A stretch of 45,707 nucleotides of DNA, from positions 1-45,707 of the forward strand of contig JAUIDE010000024.1 of NCBI GenBank assembly GCA_030429105.1. The letters are read 5' to 3'. This stretch comes from Alphaproteobacteria bacterium (lineage in GTDB: Bacteria; Pseudomonadota; Alphaproteobacteria; Rhodobacterales; Rhodobacteraceae). Every line of letters starts with the position of its first letter. Position 1 is the first letter of the stretch. Made by a program: the position numbers and the translations under genes. Below the pieces are notes generated by a model. That model was not told the DNA's origin. It worked only from the letters and a program-made list of their open reading frames with translations, and did not search any database. Shown piece by piece: positions 1 to 7,449 of this stretch.

Positions 1-2346
1 GGCCTGCACCGGCCGACCGAGCGCGCCGCGCTCGCCCGGCTCGACGAAGGCGTTCCCGGCCGCCCGGCGCAGAGCTATTCGGACCGCCTTGCGGCGGGCG
101 CGGGCGACGGCGGGGCTGAGGCGCTCTGGGCCGCGCATCAGCGCGCGCTGGCGGCCCGGGCCGCCGCGCTCCGCGCTCGCGCGCCCGACCTTCGCGCCTC
201 GGGCCGTGACCGATACGCGCTCCGGCATGGCGGGCTGATCGCGCTCGCCGCGGGTGGGCTCGCCTTTTTCGCGGCTGAGGAAGGCGCGGCCGTGCGGCTC
301 GCCGATCAGCTGAGCCCCGGCGCGCTCACGCCCACGGCCCCGGTTCCGGTTCCGACGCTGGAGGCCTGGGCCTCGCCGCCCGCCTATACGGGAACCGGCG
401 CGGTCTATCTCACCCGGCTTGAAGAGGGCGCCGCCGTCTCGCTGCCGGTCGGCTCGGAGATCACGCTCCGGGCGTTCGACACGGCCTCCCCGCCTGCGCT
501 GGCCGAAGGGGTGAGCGGCGCGGCCGCCGCCTTCGCCGACCAGGGCGCCGGCGTCTATGACGCCGCCTTCGTCGTGAAGGCCGACGGCGAGGTGCGCGTG
601 ACGGTGGGCGAGGGAACGCTCGGCGCGTGGGCGGTGACGGCGATCCCCGACCTGCCGCCCGAAATCTCCTTCGACGGGCCGCCGGCGGAGGGGGAGCGCG
701 GCGCGCTTGTCCTCGCCTATCGCGCCTCCGACGATTACGGGCTGACCGGGGCGCGGGCGACCATCTCCCTCGATGCGGCGGAGGCGGCGGCGCTGCTCGG
801 GATCGAAAGCGCGGGCTCCGCCTTCCCGCCGATCGAGCTGGAGCTGCCGCTGCCCGCGGGCTCGGCGGCGCAGGAGGTTGCGGAATCGCTCGTGGAGGAC
901 CTCACGGAGCATCCGTGGGCGGGCCTTCCCGTCATCTACCGGCTCGAAGGCGAGGACGCCGCGGGCCAGATTGCGGAGGCGACCCTCGCCGCGACGCTCC
1001 CGGCCCGGCGGTTCTATCACCCGGTCGCAAAGGCGCTGGTCGAGCAGCGCCGGGCTCTGGCCTTCTCCGCCGCCGCCGCGCCGCGCGCGCTCGACGTGCT
1101 CGAAGCGGTGATGATCTTCCCGGAAGAGATCATCGACGACGAGACGGGATATCTCCTCGCCCGCATGGCTGTCCGCCGGCTCGGCTATGCCCTCGAGGAC
1201 GGGCGGCTGGCGGAGGAGACGGAATCCATCGTCGATCTCCTGTGGCGCGCCGCGCTCCGGCTGGAGGACGGCGACCTCGCCAATGCGGCGGAACGGCTCG
1301 CCCGCGCGCAGGAACGGCTGAAGGACGCGATCGAGAACGGCGCCTCGGACGAGGAGCTTGCACGCCTGATGCAGGAACTGCGCGAGGCGATGCGGGACTA
1401 CATGCAGGCGATGGCGGAGGAGATGCTGCGCGACCAGGCCAATGGCCAGCAGCCCCAGCAGGCCCCGCAGGACGGGCAGACGCTCTCCCAGAACGATCTC
1501 GAACGGATGCTGCAGGAGCTGGAGGAGGCGATCCGCAACGGCCAGCAGGAACTGGCGCGCCAGATGCTGCAGGCGCTGGCGGAGATGATGCAGAACCTCC
1601 AGATGGCGCAGCCCGGGCAAGGCCAGCCCGGCGAGGGCCAGCAGATGATGGACCAGATGGGGGACATGATCGGCGAGCAGCAGGGCCTCGCCGACCGCTC
1701 CTTCGGCCAGTCGCAGCCCGGCCAGGGCCAGCCCGGCGAAGGCCAGGGCGAGGGCGAGGGCGCGCACCGCAACCAGGGCCAGGGCGAAGGCGAGGGCCAA
1801 CAGGGCCAGCGGCAGGGTCAGGGCCAGGGTCGCGGCGGCCAGCCGGGCGGCGACAGCCTTGGCGACATCGCGCGGGACCAGCAGGCGCTCCAGCAATTGC
1901 TCGACGATCTCCGCGGGAACATCCCCGGCTCCGTCGGCGAGGGCGCGCGCCGCGCGCTGGAAGAGGCGGATCGCGCGATGGGCGATGCGGTGGAGAACCT
2001 CGAACGCGGCGACGCGCGCGGCGCGGTGGACGACCAGGTGCGCGCGCTCGACGCCCTGCGGGAGGGCCGCCGCGAAATGGGGCAGGATCTTGCCGAGGCC
2101 GAGGGGCGCGGCGAGGGCGACCAGGCCGGGCGGGACGGCCGGGGCATGGACAACGAGCGGGAGGACCCGCTCGGCCGCCCCCGCGCCTCCGACGGGCCGA
2201 TGGACGGCGAGAGCGTCGAGGTTCCCTCCGCCACGCTCGGCAAGCGGGCGCGCGAGTTGCAGGAGGAAATCCGCCGCCGCTCCGGCGAGCGGGAGCGGCC
2301 GGCCGAGGAACTCGATTATCTCGAAAGGCTGCTGGACCGGTTCTGA
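1..2346 (+). CDS. TIGR02302/DUF4175 family membrane protein, 5'-truncated
   Basis: The reading frame is open from base 1, so the gene starts outside the window; about 781 residues are visible. Order seen: a helical N-terminal part, a short hydrophobic stretch encoded near 232-275, Ig-like beta-rich segments (about 330-1000), a charged helical region, then a very Gln/Gly-rich low-complexity tract (about 1440-1850) with repeated GQGQPGEG units, and an acidic/basic helical C-terminus ending LLDRF. This architecture is that of the alphaproteobacterial TIGR02302 (DUF4175) proteins, which are about 800-870 residues and have no established function. An internal ATG or GTG start (for example GTG at 292) would remove the conserved N-terminus and is rejected. 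The stop lies 7 nt before the stop of the convergent methyltransferase. Confidence 0.85.
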   Translation, partial: GLHRPTERAALARLDEGVPGRPAQSYSDRLAAGAGDGGAEALWAAHQRALAARAAALRARAPDLRASGRDRYALRHGGLIALAAGGLAFFAAEEGAAVRLADQLSPGALTPTAPVPVPTLEAWASPPAYTGTGAVYLTRLEEGAAVSLPVGSEITLRAFDTASPPALAEGVSGAAAAFADQGAGVYDAAFVVKADGEVRVTVGEGTLGAWAVTAIPDLPPEISFDGPPAEGERGALVLAYRASDDYGLTGARATISLDAAEAAALLGIESAGSAFPPIELELPLPAGSAAQEVAESLVEDLTEHPWAGLPVIYRLEGEDAAGQIAEATLAATLPARRFYHPVAKALVEQRRALAFSAAAAPRALDVLEAVMIFPEEIIDDETGYLLARMAVRRLGYALEDGRLAEETESIVDLLWRAALRLEDGDLANAAERLARAQERLKDAIENGASDEELARLMQELREAMRDYMQAMAEEMLRDQANGQQPQQAPQDGQTLSQNDLERMLQELEEAIRNGQQELARQMLQALAEMMQNLQMAQPGQGQPGEGQQMMDQMGDMIGEQQGLADRSFGQSQPGQGQPGEGQGEGEGAHRNQGQGEGEGQQGQRQGQGQGRGGQPGGDSLGDIARDQQALQQLLDDLRGNIPGSVGEGARRALEEADRAMGDAVENLERGDARGAVDDQVRALDALREGRREMGQDLAEAEGRGEGDQAGRDGRGMDNEREDPLGRPRASDGPMDGESVEVPSATLGKRARELQEEIRRRSGERERPAEELDYLERLLDRF

Positions 2347-2353
2347 GCCGGGC

Positions 2354-2932
2354 TCACGCCGGCTCGGCGCAGAACTGCCGCGCCTCGCCGTCCAGCAGGA
2401 GCCGGATGCGCCCGGCCTTCACGAAGTCCTGCACCGCGCGCCAGACGCCGTGATGCAGGGCCGCCGGGTCGGCGATATAGTCGTCTCCGATGATCCGCCC
2501 GCCGGGCTTCACCTTCCGGAGGCACCAGTCGAGCTCGGCCTTCGTCGTCTCGTACTTGTGCGACGCATCGATATAGACCCAGTCGAGATGATGGTCCGGC
2601 AGGGTGGCGAAGAATTCCCCGCTGAAGGAGACGCGCGGCTCCACGATTCCCGAGGCGATCTCCGGCGCGAAGGCGTCGAGGATGCGGCGGAAGGCGGCGA
2701 GGGTGGAGCGCTCCCCCTTCGCCCAGCGCCATTCCGGGCCGAGGCGATACCACGGGTCGACCAGATAGAGCTTCGACGGGGCGGAGCCGAGCAGATGCTC
2801 CGCGAACGTGCCCTTGAAGACGCCGACCTCCGCGCCGACGCCGCCCTTCGCAAGGAACGGGGCGATGGCGCGCATGCGCCGCGCGCACTTCATCTGCGTC
2901 GCGCTCGGCTCGTCCTCGGTCAGTATCCTCAC
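2354..2932 (-). CDS. Class I SAM-dependent methyltransferase (Methyltransf_24-like)
   Basis: A 192-residue protein. The Rossmann motif I is GAEVGVFKG, followed by LVDPW (acidic residue at the end of strand 2), the WVYIDASHKYE block typical of Methyltransf_24 proteins, and GGRIIGDDY after it. I chose the GTG at 2932 because AGGGAG lies about 8 nt upstream; a longer frame reaches 2992 but its extra N-terminus is Arg/Ala-rich shadow-like sequence. It follows crtB by 76 nt on the same strand and may be co-transcribed with the crtI-crtB unit, but it is not a known carotenoid enzyme: CrtF is larger and unrelated in motif layout. Substrate unknown. Confidence 0.8.
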   Translation of the reverse strand: MRILTEDEPSATQMKCARRMRAIAPFLAKGGVGAEVGVFKGTFAEHLLGSAPSKLYLVDPWYRLGPEWRWAKGERSTLAAFRRILDAFAPEIASGIVEPRVSFSGEFFATLPDHHLDWVYIDASHKYETTKAELDWCLRKVKPGGRIIGDDYIADPAALHHGVWRAVQDFVKAGRIRLLLDGEARQFCAEPA

Positions 2933-3008
2933 GCCCCGCTCCCTCGCCGCGCTCGCTCCGCGTCGCCGTAGCGCGGCTGCGGGGCGAAGCAAAGGCGAAA
3001 CGGGCCGG

Positions 3009-4052
3009 TCAGACGGCGCGGGGGCCGTCCTCGCCGCGGCGCGCCCGGTCCCGCGCCTCCAGCTGGGCGAGAACCTCGATCAGCGCGCCCGCCCGCCCCT
3101 CGCCCCAGAAGCCGGGGGAGGCGGGGCGGCGCGCGGCGGCGGAGACGAGATACGCCGTCTCCGCCGCAGGCGCGGCGAAGATCGTCGCCGGGCGGGGCAT
3201 GATCGCCGTCGCCGCCGTCCGCGCGGCGGCGCCGGCGAGCCAGAGGAGCTTCTCGCCCTTCGTCGTGCGGGCGCGCATGGTCACGCTGTCGAAGCCGGCG
3301 GCCGCGACCTTCAGCCCGATCCCGCGATAGATGCGCCCGGCGGCGAAGATGCCCGGGCGGCAGGCGAGCGGCAGCCCCTGCACCCCCGGATCGGCCCGGA
3401 GATAGAGCCGCTCCGCCTCCTTCAGCAGCCGGGCGACGACGGAGCGGACGGCCGGCGTCGCAGACGGGGCGGCGAGGAAGGCCTCGGGGTCGATCCCCGC
3501 CTCCGCCAGCCAGTCCAGCGGCAGGTAGAGCCTTCCCTCCCGCGCATCCTCGCCCACGTCGCGCGCGATGTTGGTGAGCTGCATGGCGAGGCCGAGATCG
3601 GCGGCACGGGCGAGCGTGTGCCGGTCCCTCACCTTCATCAGCACGCACATCATGACGCCGACGGCGGCGGCGACGCGCGCGGAATAATCGAGCAGCGCGG
3701 AAAAGTCGGCGCAGCGCCGCCCCATCGCATCCCAGGCGAGGCCTTCGAGCAGCGCCTCCGGCAGCGCGCGCGGCATGGCGAAGTCCTCCACCACGGCGGC
3801 GAAGGCGCGGTCCGCCGGCGAATCGAGCGGGCGGCCGGCATAGACGAGTTCCAGCCGGTCCCTGAGGCGAAGCACGGCGGCCGCCTTGTCCCGCCGCAGG
3901 TCCACCGCGTCGTCGGCGAGACGGCAGAAGGCGTAGAGCGCCAGCGCCGGGTCCCGCACCGAAGCGGGCAGCAGCTTCGAGGCGGCGTGGAAGGAATGGG
4001 AGCCGGTGCGGATCGCGGCCCGGCAGGCTTCGAGATCGGCCGGCGCGATCAT
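3009..4052 (-). CDS. crtB: Phytoene synthase
   Basis: CrtB condenses two geranylgeranyl diphosphates to phytoene, the first committed carotenoid step. The 347-residue protein has both Mg-diphosphate motifs of the squalene/phytoene synthase family: DDAVD at residues 47-51 and DVGED at 165-169 inside NIARDVGEDAREGRLYLP. The start is the ATG at 4052, whose ATGA overlaps the crtI stop, implying translational coupling; a longer frame to 4196 only reads into crtI. The order crtI-crtB on one strand, divergent from crtA, is that of Rhodobacter. In Rhodobacter tspO/crtC follow crtB; here a methyltransferase does. Expression should follow the PpsR-type boxes upstream of crtI. Confidence 0.96.
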   Translation of the reverse strand: MIAPADLEACRAAIRTGSHSFHAASKLLPASVRDPALALYAFCRLADDAVDLRRDKAAAVLRLRDRLELVYAGRPLDSPADRAFAAVVEDFAMPRALPEALLEGLAWDAMGRRCADFSALLDYSARVAAAVGVMMCVLMKVRDRHTLARAADLGLAMQLTNIARDVGEDAREGRLYLPLDWLAEAGIDPEAFLAAPSATPAVRSVVARLLKEAERLYLRADPGVQGLPLACRPGIFAAGRIYRGIGLKVAAAGFDSVTMRARTTKGEKLLWLAGAAARTAATAIMPRPATIFAAPAAETAYLVSAAARRPASPGFWGEGRAGALIEVLAQLEARDRARRGEDGPRAV

Positions 4053-5593
4053 CTGACCGGCGCCGCGTCGGGGACGAGCTTGCCAAGGACTTCCGCCGAG
4101 GCGACGACGCCCGGCAGCCCGGCTCCCGGATGCGTGCCCGCGCCGACGAGGTAGAGGCCCTTCGCCTCCTCGGAGACGTTGTGCGGCCTGAACCACGCGC
4201 TCTGGAAGATGCGCGGCTCGATGGAGAAGCCCGAGCCGAGGGGGGAGAGATACCGGTCCCGGAACGTTTCGGGCGTGAAGACGAGGCTTTCCGTCACGCG
4301 CCCTTTCAGCCCCGGCAGGAGCCTTTCCTCCAGCACCGCCTCGACCTTGCGGCGGTAGATTTCCGCCTCCCGCCCCCAGTCCACCCCGTTGTCATGGCCG
4401 AGATGGGGGACGGGCGAGAGGGCGTAGAACGTGTCGTCTCCCTCGGGCGCCGCGGTCGGGTCCGTCACCGAGGGGCGGTGGACATAGAGGCTCATGTCCT
4501 CCGCCAGCCGGCCCTTCATGAAGATGTCGTCGAGAAGCCCGGCATAGCGCGGCCCGTTGAGGATCGTGTGATGGCCGACATCCGGCCACAGGCCCCGCGT
4601 GCCCTTCGTCCCGAAATACCAGACGAAGAGACCCATGGACCAGCGCGCGCGCTTCAGCTTCGCGTCGGTCCAGCGCCGCTTGCGGTGGTTGCGGAGAAGG
4701 CGCCTGTAGGTGTGGCCTGCGTCCGCGTTGGAGACGATCAGGGGCGCCTTCAGCACCTCTCCGCCCGTCAGGCGCACGCCGGCGGCGGCGCCGTTCTCAA
4801 CCAGGATCTCGTCCACTTCCTCCCCGAGGAGGAGCGCGCCGCCCTGATCCTCGATCACCCGCGCCATCGCCTTCGCGATCGCGGCGACGCCGCCCATCGC
4901 GTAATGCACACCGAAGGCGGCTTCGAGATGGCTGACGAGGATGTACATCGAAGTCACATGCAGCGGGTCGCCGCCGATGAAGAGCGGATGGAAGGAGAAG
5001 GCCATCCTGAGCCGCTCGTCGCGGAATCGCCGCGCGGCGTGGGCGTGGACCGAGCGGTCGGCCCGCAGGAGCCCGAAGGTCGGCAGCACCTTCACGAGAT
5101 CCCAGAGCCGGTTCATCGGCCGGCGCCCCAGATCCTCGAAGCCGAAGCTGTAGCGCGCCCGGCTGTCCTTCAGGAAGCGCTCGAACCCCTTCAGGTCGCC
5201 CGGCGAGAGCCGCGCCACCTCGGCGCGAAGGCGCTCCCTGTCCCCCGTCGCGGCGAAGGCGGAGCCGTCTTCGAAGCGGATTTCGTAGAAGGGGTCGAGC
5301 GGGCGGAGGTCCACATCCTTGTCGAAATCCCGCCCGGTCGCCGCCCAGAGCTCGCGAAAGACCTGCGGGACGGTCACGATGGTCGGCCCGAGGTCGAACC
5401 GGTGGCCGCCCTGGCTGATGGAGGAGCCGCGGCCGCCCGGCATGTCGAGCCGGTCGATCACGGTCACCCGCCAGCCCTTCGCGCCGAGGCGCATGGCGGC
5501 GGCGAGGCCGCCGAGCCCGGCGCCGATCACGATCGCCCGCCCGCGCCCGTCCAGTGTCGGCGCGAGCGCCTCGGGATCGACTCTTGTCACCAT
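4049..5593 (-). CDS. crtI: Phytoene desaturase (CrtI type)
   Basis: A membrane-associated FAD enzyme that desaturates phytoene; in the spheroidene pathway CrtI makes neurosporene in three steps. The 514-residue length fits the family. A GAGLGGLAAA dinucleotide-binding motif lies at residues 24-33, followed by an acidic strand end, DMPGGRG and FDLGPTIVTVP. The C-terminal AGAGTHPGAGLPGV-type flavin block is present as LVGAGTHPGAGLPGVVASA. I chose ATG 5593 rather than the upstream ATG at 5632, because the longer version would place an operator palindrome inside the coding region. Its stop overlaps the crtB start by 4 nt. How many double bonds it inserts cannot be read from sequence; the presence of crtA argues for the neurosporene/spheroidene branch. 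Confidence 0.96.
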   Translation of the reverse strand: MVTRVDPEALAPTLDGRGRAIVIGAGLGGLAAAMRLGAKGWRVTVIDRLDMPGGRGSSISQGGHRFDLGPTIVTVPQVFRELWAATGRDFDKDVDLRPLDPFYEIRFEDGSAFAATGDRERLRAEVARLSPGDLKGFERFLKDSRARYSFGFEDLGRRPMNRLWDLVKVLPTFGLLRADRSVHAHAARRFRDERLRMAFSFHPLFIGGDPLHVTSMYILVSHLEAAFGVHYAMGGVAAIAKAMARVIEDQGGALLLGEEVDEILVENGAAAGVRLTGGEVLKAPLIVSNADAGHTYRRLLRNHRKRRWTDAKLKRARWSMGLFVWYFGTKGTRGLWPDVGHHTILNGPRYAGLLDDIFMKGRLAEDMSLYVHRPSVTDPTAAPEGDDTFYALSPVPHLGHDNGVDWGREAEIYRRKVEAVLEERLLPGLKGRVTESLVFTPETFRDRYLSPLGSGFSIEPRIFQSAWFRPHNVSEEAKGLYLVGAGTHPGAGLPGVVASAEVLGKLVPDAAPVR

Positions 5594-5609
5594 GGGAGAA
5601 GCGTATATC

Positions 5610-5627
5610 TGTAAATCTGAGTTTACA
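5610..5627. promoter_or_regulatory. PpsR/CrtJ-type operator, site 1
   Basis: The 18-mer TGTAAATCTGAGTTTACA is TGT-N12-ACA, the consensus bound by the aerobic photosynthesis repressor PpsR (CrtJ). Its outer six bases on each side (TGTAAA/TTTACA) are a perfect inverted repeat. It ends 17 nt upstream of the crtI start, so a bound repressor would overlap the crtI promoter or early transcript. Seen directly; the factor is inferred from family knowledge. Confidence 0.85.
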
Positions 5628-5670
5628 ATCATCGATGCGCCGGCGACGATCTTTTCAATGCCGCCAAAGC

Positions 5671-6411
5671 ATGTCAGACAAGGTTGACAGCCTGGAAGCG
5701 AGGAGGCCCGCCATTTCCGTCACGACGTTCAGCCTCTATCGATTCCCCGCCATCGTCGACCGGCTCTGGGTTTTCGGGCAGATGGCGGCGGCCCGCCGGC
5801 CGCTGGCGCGAACGCCGGGGATCGGCTTCGCCAAGCTCTTCGGGAGCGGAACCGGGGAAGGCTTCACCCCGAAGCCGAACACCGCCGTCTGGGGCCTTCT
5901 CGCCACCTGGCCGGACGAATCCGCCGCCCGCCGCGGCGCGTCCGAGGGCGTCTTCGCCCGCTGGGCCGGCCATGCGGCGGAGAACTGGACGATTTTCCTC
6001 TCAACGCTCTCGTCGCGCGGACGATGGTCCGGCGCCGCGCCCTTCGAGGCCGAGCCCGACCCGGGCGGCGGCCCGCTCGCGGTGCTGACGCGGGCCACGA
6101 TCCGCCCGGCGAGCCTGCTCCGCTTCTGGAGCCACGAGCCCGGGATTTCCGCACGGATCGGGGGCGACCCGAACGTGATCTTCAAGATCGGCGTCGGCGA
6201 GGCGCCCTGGCTGCAGCAGGTCACTTTCTCGATCTGGCCGGACGAGGAGCGGATGTGCGCCTTCGCCCGGCGCGGCCCGCATCAGGAGGCGATCCGCGCC
6301 GTGCGCGAAGGCGGCTGGTTCGCCGAGGAGCTTTACGCGCGCTTCCGTGTGATCGGGGAGGCCGGCTCCTGGTCCGCCGCGCCGCCGCTCCTCGCAGGGG
6401 CCGAAGCGTGA
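5671..6411 (+). CDS. crtA: Spheroidene monooxygenase
   Basis: CrtA inserts the 2-keto group that converts spheroidene to spheroidenone under oxygen. The family block SLYRF...LWVFGQM is followed by GTGEGFTPKPNTAVWGLLATWPD, then FWSHEPGISARIGG and FKIGVGEAPWLQQVTFSIWPD. The ATG at 5671 gives 246 residues and is the outer bound. However AGGAGG at 5701-5706 stands 6 nt before an ATT codon at 5713, which would give 232 residues and begin exactly where known CrtA proteins do, while ATG 5671 has no ribosome site and lies across PpsR site 2. There is no in-frame GTG or TTG between them. The stop overlaps bchI by 4 nt (GTGA), so crtA heads a crtA-bchI-bchD-bchO operon. Confidence 0.93.
   Translation: MSDKVDSLEARRPAISVTTFSLYRFPAIVDRLWVFGQMAAARRPLARTPGIGFAKLFGSGTGEGFTPKPNTAVWGLLATWPDESAARRGASEGVFARWAGHAAENWTIFLSTLSSRGRWSGAAPFEAEPDPGGGPLAVLTRATIRPASLLRFWSHEPGISARIGGDPNVIFKIGVGEAPWLQQVTFSIWPDEERMCAFARRGPHQEAIRAVREGGWFAEELYARFRVIGEAGSWSAAPPLLAGAEA
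5672..5689. promoter_or_regulatory. PpsR/CrtJ-type operator, site 2
   Basis: TGTCAGACAAGGTTGACA is a second TGT-N12-ACA box, with TGTCA/TGACA arms as an imperfect palindrome, 62 nt (start to start) from site 1. Paired boxes a few helical turns apart allow cooperative PpsR binding in Rhodobacter, and the crtA-crtI gap there also carries two. It overlaps the ATG at 5671 but lies fully upstream of the ribosome site at 5701-5706. Confidence 0.8.
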
Positions 6412-7412
6412 GCGGGCGGCCGCCCTTTCCCTTCTCCGCCATCGTCGGGCAGGAGGAGATGAAGCAGGCGCTGATCCTCACCGCCATCGACCCGGCCATC
6501 GCCGGCGTGCTGGTGTTCGGGGACCGGGGCGCAGGGAAATCCACCGCCGTCCGCGGCCTCGCTGCGCTTCTGCCGCCCATCGAGGCGGTGGCGGGCTGCC
6601 CGGTCAGCAGCCCCTCGGTCTCCGCGATTCCGGACTGGGCGACAGTGAACGACCGGAAGCTGGTGAAGAAGCCGACCCCGGTGGTCGATCTCCCGCTCGG
6701 CGCGACGGAGGACCGGGTGACCGGCGCGCTCGACATCGAGCGGGCGCTGACGCGGGGCGAGAAGGCCTATGAGCCCGGCCTCCTCGCCCGCGCCAACCGC
6801 GGCTATCTCTATATCGACGAGGTGAACCTGCTGGAGGATCATATCGTCGACCTCCTGCTCGACGTGGCTCAATCGGGCGAGAACGTGGTGGAGCGTGAGG
6901 GGCTGTCGATCCGCCATCCCGCCCGCTTCGTGCTGGTCGGCTCCGGCAACCCGGAGGAGGGCGAGCTGCGGCCGCAGCTGCTGGACCGGTTCGGGCTTTC
7001 CGTCGAGGTCTCCTCCCCGAAGACGATCGACGAGCGTGTGGAGGTCGTCCGCCGGAGGGACGCCTACGAGACGGACCACGACGCCTTCATGAAGAAGTGG
7101 AAGCCGAAGGATTCGAAGCTCCGGAAGGCCATCGTCGCCGCCCGCGAGCGCAGGCCCGCCGCGCCCGACGCCGCGCTTCGCGACTGCGCCGCGCTCTGCC
7201 TTGCGATGGGGGCTGACGGGCTCCGGGGCGAACTCACGCTGCTGCGCGCGGCCCGCGCCCTCGCCGCCTGGGAAGGGGCGGAGGCGGTGACGCGGGATCA
7301 TGTGCGCCGCATGGCGCCCTCCGCGCTCCGCCACCGCCTGCGGCGGGACCCGCTGGACGAGGCGGGCTCGACGGTGCGGATCGAGCGGGCGATTGCGGAG
7401 GCGTTCGCGTGA
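6408..7412 (+). CDS. bchI: Magnesium chelatase subunit I
   Basis: AAA+ ATPase subunit of the three-part chelatase (BchH-D-I) that inserts Mg2+ into protoporphyrin IX, the entry to bacteriochlorophyll. 334 residues from the GTG at 6408, which overlaps the crtA stop. Walker A GDRGAGKS is at residues 38-45 and Walker B LYIDEVNLL begins near 134. The family insertion around VSAIPDWATVNDRKLVKKPTPVVDLPLGATEDRV is present, as are LVGSGNPEEGELRPQLLDRFGL (sensor and arginine-finger region) and the C-terminal lid. Length matches BchI (about 350) rather than ChlI fusions. Downstream bchD starts 37 nt later. Confidence 0.97.
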   Translation: MSGRPPFPFSAIVGQEEMKQALILTAIDPAIAGVLVFGDRGAGKSTAVRGLAALLPPIEAVAGCPVSSPSVSAIPDWATVNDRKLVKKPTPVVDLPLGATEDRVTGALDIERALTRGEKAYEPGLLARANRGYLYIDEVNLLEDHIVDLLLDVAQSGENVVEREGLSIRHPARFVLVGSGNPEEGELRPQLLDRFGLSVEVSSPKTIDERVEVVRRRDAYETDHDAFMKKWKPKDSKLRKAIVAARERRPAAPDAALRDCAALCLAMGADGLRGELTLLRAARALAAWEGAEAVTRDHVRRMAPSALRHRLRRDPLDEAGSTVRIERAIAEAFA

Positions 7413-7449
7413 GCGCGAGCGACAGCGGGCGCCGCCGCCCCTCCGGCGC

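Noticed and set aside
1440-1850. CAG/GGC-rich repetitive tract as a possible repeat array or CRISPR
   Set aside because: It is in frame and encodes the Gln/Gly-rich low-complexity part of the TIGR02302 protein; there are no regular spacers.
5684-5689. TTGACA as the -35 of a crtA promoter
   Set aside because: No -10-like sequence occurs about 17 nt later, and the ribosome site would lie within the promoter. The hexamer is better explained as the right part of PpsR site 2.
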